64,000 nt of DNA from Bigelowiella natans CCMP2755 (taxonomy: Eukaryota; Cercozoa; Chlorarachniophyceae), in contig ADNK01000002.1 in the NCBI GenBank assembly GCA_000320545.1, forward strand, positions 200,001-264,000. Direction: 5' to 3'. Both the position numbers and the translations under genes were made by a program. The notes under the pieces are model-generated. The model did not search any database and was not told the origin of the DNA. It was given only the letters and a program-made list of their open reading frames with translations. Below, in pieces: positions 59,611 to 64,000 of the stretch. The first letter of the stretch is position 1. Each line of letters starts with the position of its first letter.

Positions 59611-62600
59611 ATGGACTACTCTTCCTACAAGCCCAAACTGGGGCACAAGATGCCTACCATGCTGGGCCATACTACTTGGAGTACCGTCCAGTGGGCGAAG
59701 ATGGTGCGTATAAGTAGTTTCTTTCATGTGCATGATAGATGTAAGAAGGAATTCCGTTTCTTTAGCATGTTTCTTTAGCATCTCCACAATGTTAATGACC
59801 ATCAATTCAAAATGCGGTAGTTCTCATGCAATCTACTCATTCACACTAGAATTACATTACGCTGCTGTAGAACTAGAGAATGATAAAAAAACTGAGTGAA
59901 ATCGTGCTGTATCAGGTTTCCTCGGGGTCATTCAAGGTGCTTTGGAATAAATTCAACGGTATCCCTGAATGGAGAATCGATGATCCAGATGGAGAGAAGT
60001 ATCAACTCCCCAAACTATTCAACAATTCTAAGGTGGTGCACTGTGATGAGCAATTGAATTGAAAATTCTGATTCTCGTGAATTATCAAACAGGGAACTTA
60101 CATACGGTTGTGCTATGCAACAGTTGAAGATATCTTCAACAGGTTCATCTGTCTTTAGTGACCGGATATTGTGCACAAATTCTGATTCTACTTCGTCCTT
60201 AGGCCCATTGCATCTGAACCAAATGACTGGATTGACTGCATCATTCGCAAATACGACCCTTCCCAGCAGGTAAGCCGAGTGAGGAATTTCAACGCACGAC
60301 TCTCCCTAAAATCAGAATACATCTCCATAACGATGTTAATATATTTAGGGTTTCAATCCACGTCTACTCTGCACCACCGCCACGAAGAGATGCCTCAATC
60401 TCAGCTCGTACAATTATCTCGGGTTCGGTGGTGTGAACAAATTTGCAACCCCCAAAGTATCAGCAGCAATTAAGGTAAGAAATGAGGAAAACTACTAAGA
60501 AATACTTGTATGGAAGTGGTTCAATTTTTCCTATAATTTGTAGAATCATCCTATTATTGTGAGCTCTCCAGCGGGGGAATTTGGTTACTCAAAGATTCAC
60601 AAAGAAGCAGAGAAAGAGGTATACTTAACAAAAACAAGCATTGCTGTCATTCTCCTAAAAACATGGTTGTTGCAGATTGCATCATATCTTGGGAAAGAGG
60701 ATGCAGTGGTAAGATTAAATCATTTTTTCTTTTTGCTCTCCTCAACATTGATTTTGGAGGAATTCATCCACTTGACAAACATGCCGTTCGGAGTCCAAAA
60801 AACTCTTGATGGATGATGATCGATCGTAAATAATACACCAGATTTTGGGAATGGGTTTCGCAACGAACTCAACGGTTCTGCCTGCACTTGTCGGGAAAGG
60901 AGACGTACTCATCTCTGATGCGCTGAACCACACATCAATCGTCCAGGTGATAATATTGCAATGTGATCATAGTAGTTAATACGATTTTGTCCTTGCTAAA
61001 TACAACACAGTGGGGAGTGGCCATAGATGGGAGAGAGTGTTTCCTTTCTTCTTTGAAATTACGTGACTCCTTCTTCCCACCACGGCTCTATTCATGGTGT
61101 ATTTCTGTGATGTTGATGATGATGGTGTGCGTGTGTGTGTGTGTGGAAATTCTCAGGGAGCACGAGAAACAGGGGCAAAGATCAAAGTGTTCAAACACAA
61201 CTGCGTAGTCGATCTAGAGAGAGTTCTTCAAGAGATCACCTTGGCAAAGGTGCTGCTTGGCGCTTCTTACTAACAAAAATCTCGTAATTAGTTTGCAATG
61301 CTGACATCATCTATTACTTTGATTGGCAATTAGAAACCATTCAACAAGATCCTTCTATGTGTCGAGGGCATCTACAGTATGGAAGGAGACCTCTGCAAAC
61401 TGAAAGAAATCGTGGCAGTAGCCAAGCGATACGGTGCTTACATTTACCTCGACGAAGCGCACAGCATAGGGGCGATCGGTAAAACTGGGCGAGGGGTCAC
61501 TGAGGAGCTTGGTGTCGATAGGAAACAGGTAAATTGTTGTTCACTCTATTGTATAACGATTTTAGACGACGAATAGTATCAATTCATGTTCATATCGTGC
61601 AATATATAAAACTATTCCAGATCGATATCATGATGGGAACTTTCACCAAGTCTTTCGGGTCTACTGGTGGCTACATTGCAGGAGTAATTTTAATTGATAC
61701 TGATTTCCAGAAGTGAATCATCATCCAAATGGCGTCTGTGTGGCACATACTAACTCGTCGTTAATCTAATATATATTCTAGGATAAAAACGTGATCGATC
61801 GTGTACGCAAGTATTCAGCAGGCTGCACGGATGCTGTTACAATCCCCCCTGTAATTTAGACTTTCCATTCAGCTTTCATCAAGCTTTCGCAGCTGCGAAA
61901 GCTAAATTCAATAGAAACATTTCTATCATAGTAGCAATATGGCAAAGTGGGTATTACTACTACTTGAGGTGCAAAGAAAATAATACATTGCTACCTTTCT
62001 TTAGGCTTGTGCGGTGCAGATTATTGAAGCATTGAGGGTGATTGCTGGACTAGATGGAACCGACATTGGCCAGAAAAAGCTACGAGCTATTCGCGAGAAC
62101 GCAGATTACTTCAGGACCCGTCTTGAAGAGATGGGATTTGAAGTCCTAGGAGAGGTCGCTTCTAACGACAACATTAGCCAATATGTACCCATGTTATACA
62201 TACGTTTTCGTTGTCATCTGAATTTGCCCTACACCTGTTTCTTCTACTGCGTAATCACTGCTACTCCTTTTCTTATTATATGTAGCGTCCTTCTCCTGTG
62301 ATCCCAGTAATGCTCTACGGCCCTTATAAGATCGGAGACTTCTCGCGTATGTGCTTCAATCGTGGTTTGGCTGTGGTGAGTGTTGGAGCTCCAGCAGTAC
62401 CACTGTACGAGTCTCGAGCACGTTTTTGTATCTCCGCAGCCCATAAAAAGGAAGATTTAAAGTGGGCGCTGGATATCATTTCTCAAGTTGGTGATGAGAT
62501 TGGACTCAAGTACAAGGGGAATTCACGACCTCTCCCTATGATGCCGGGTACCTTGGACGCCGAGGATCACACACGCCAGCAACAGCTCAACAAGATTCGC

Positions 62601-64000
62601 GACAAAGTCAATAAAAATCGTGCCGCAGCTCTGGAGAAACTGAAAGTTCTAAAGTATGCGCCCCTTGTGGAAACAGTTGCTGTGGTTGAAAAGAAAGGAA
62701 AACCACAGCAGCAGCAGGAACAGCACATAAACACCCCTGACGAAGCAAAGGTCTGTCTTGGCTCGTGGGATTTTCTGGATCTGAGCGACAACAAGTCGGT
62801 CAAGGCCGCTTGTTTAGAAACCGTTGAGAACAAGGGCTGTGGTTCCTGCGGTCCTCGGGGTTTCTATGGTACGTTCCCAGAGCATATGCAAGCAGAAAAG
62901 GACATTGCAGAATTCTTAGGCATGGATCAAGCGATGATCTACTCGTATGGTGCTTGCACTACAAGCTCAGTGATATCATGTATGGCGTCCAAAGACGATG
63001 TAATCATCGTTGATGAAGGCTGCAGCCGGAACATCCTCACCGGTCTCCAGCTTTCCCGCGCAAGAATTGTGTACTACAAGCACTGCGATATCGAAGACTG
63101 TGAAACCAAGATCAAGATCCTCATTGAAGAGGACAAAGCACGTTTCGCTAAGCAACCACGTTCCAAGTTCCTAGTTACTGAAGCTGTCTTCGGAAGCACT
63201 GGAAAACTCGCCCCCGTAAATAAGTTAAGCAAGCTGAGAATCAAGTATCGCTGCCGGTTTATCCTTGACGAAAGCTTCAGCTTCGGTGTGCTTGGTGAGA
63301 CGGGTCGTGGTGCAACGGAGCACTTTGGCATTCCTGCAAGCTCCGTAGACGTTATCTGCGGTACCTTGGAAGCTGCAGGAGTGTCATGTTGTGGCTTTGC
63401 TGCTGGCTCGCAAGGAGTGATGGGCTGCCAACGCTTGTTGGGATCTGGATACTGTTTCTCAGCGTCCTCACCACCATACCTTGCAACCTCAGTCAGCGCA
63501 GCTATTAAAATCATCAAAAAAACTCCAGAAGCTCTCACTACTCTACGCTCTAACATCAAGAGCTTGAAGAAGGTCATGGCCTCTGTGCCAGGACTCTACA
63601 CCCCCTCCTCAAAGGAGACGGTTCTATGCCCGATGTTCCTTGCTGTATCTTCCGGTGATAAGGAGGCCGACTCCATGGCTCTTGACCGCATTGCGGCAAG
63701 GGCACGTGCTCGTGGCGTGGCTGTGTGTCGTCAAATTCAGAACCCTCTCGGAAACGAGTACAAATTTCTGGCACCTGCTCTCCGCGTATGCGCTTCCAAC
63801 GCTCACACAAATGAGAAGATTGCCTACGCAGGCAAGGTCATAGCTGAGGCTGTGGAAGAGGAATTCGGAGCTCGTATCGTCCACTCGATTAGCAAGTCAT
63901 CGACTCTTGCCGACTTCCCAACAACCCCTCGTTGCTCTAGCCCTGATGTGGCAGGTTCCGCTGCTACCGGAGGAAAGAGCACTAGCAGTCTCAAGAGTGT
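59611..64000 (+). CDS. Fused serine palmitoyltransferase, LCB2-LCB1 single chain (3' end outside window)
   Basis: This enzyme condenses serine with palmitoyl-CoA, the first step of sphingolipid synthesis. Exons 1-4 are resolved: 59611-59703 ([13 protein letters not shown]), 59916-60032, 60093-60142 ([15 protein letters not shown]) and 60203-60269. The LCB2 half continues with [71 protein letters not shown] and the PLP-lysine motif [16 protein letters not shown] (~61640-61685). It ends at [20 protein letters not shown] and [20 protein letters not shown] (~62440). A linker ([20 protein letters not shown], then KPQQQQEQH) leads to an LCB1 half: [20 protein letters not shown] (~62830), [19 protein letters not shown] (~63260) and [17 protein letters not shown] (~63360), where the PLP lysine is missing as in ordinary LCB1. 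The segment 62286-64000 is one open exon. No hydrophobic anchor is evident near the modelled N-terminus. Confidence 0.92.

Noticed and set aside
59460-59717. Plus frame beginning near 59460 (TLLGCIYCGRLVASALRF)
   Set aside because: The neighbouring frame starting at 59611 splices in phase to LCB2 exons; this one leads to a stop and lacks motifs.

Overview
The window is nuclear DNA of a unicellular eukaryote. Most genes are split by short GT-AG introns with the standard genetic code, and microsatellites (di- and trinucleotides) fill introns, flanks and some exons. No ribosomal RNA, tRNA, CRISPR array, prokaryotic operon or intact transposon was seen. The gene set (proteinaceous RNase P, a polycystin-1-like REJ/GPS receptor, a giant beta-helix membrane protein, a CbbY-like hydrolase with GGGKPKM, a single-chain LCB2-LCB1 serine palmitoyltransferase) suggests a protist of the stramenopile/rhizarian/haptophyte kind. 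The sequence alone does not settle the lineage.

Layout, left to right. 1-648 (-): start of an MFS sugar-porter-like transporter, cut by the window edge. 1525-7292 (-): a many-exon PRORP, the protein-only RNase P for tRNA 5' ends. 7834-11761 (+): an ABCG half-transporter preceded by a 93-bp tandem duplication. 12494-13363 (-): a single-exon PLAC8-family protein. 15055-30954 (-): one very large gene for a secreted/membrane protein, roughly 3,300-3,500 residues, with signal sequence, a long stack of beta-helix repeats, a Cys-rich stalk and a multi-pass C-terminus. 31279-31791 (+): a four-exon 90-residue helical protein. 33409-35373 (-) and 35553-37327 (-): a PP2C phosphatase and a protein kinase in tandem. 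38094-39034 (+): a RING-H2 E3 ligase ending in a CaaX-like box. 39133-39318 (-): an orphan terminal exon. 39805-41145 (-): a single-exon Ras/Rab-like GTPase with a likely N-myristoylated start. 41964-45145 (+): Reeler-DOMON-cytochrome b561 protein. 46705-49638 (+): CbbY-like HAD hydrolase. 50306-58956 (-): REJ/GAIN-GPS polycystin-1-like receptor. 59611 to the window end (+): fused serine palmitoyltransferase.

There is no operon-like functional cluster. Several neighbours are divergent pairs with short shared promoter intervals (30955-31278, 37328-38093, 41146-41963, 58957-59610). Themes recur: two large extracellular/membrane receptors, membrane transport and lipid biosynthesis, and membrane-anchored signalling (PP2C/kinase, CaaX RING, myristoylated GTPase). 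The most notable items are the fused SPT, whose LCB2 half is intron-dense while the visible LCB1 half is one uninterrupted exon, the PRORP with a complete catalytic Asp set but an apparently eroded zinc site, and the giant beta-helix gene. Exon models come from reading frames, splice signals and family motifs by eye. Junctions marked uncertain need transcript data.
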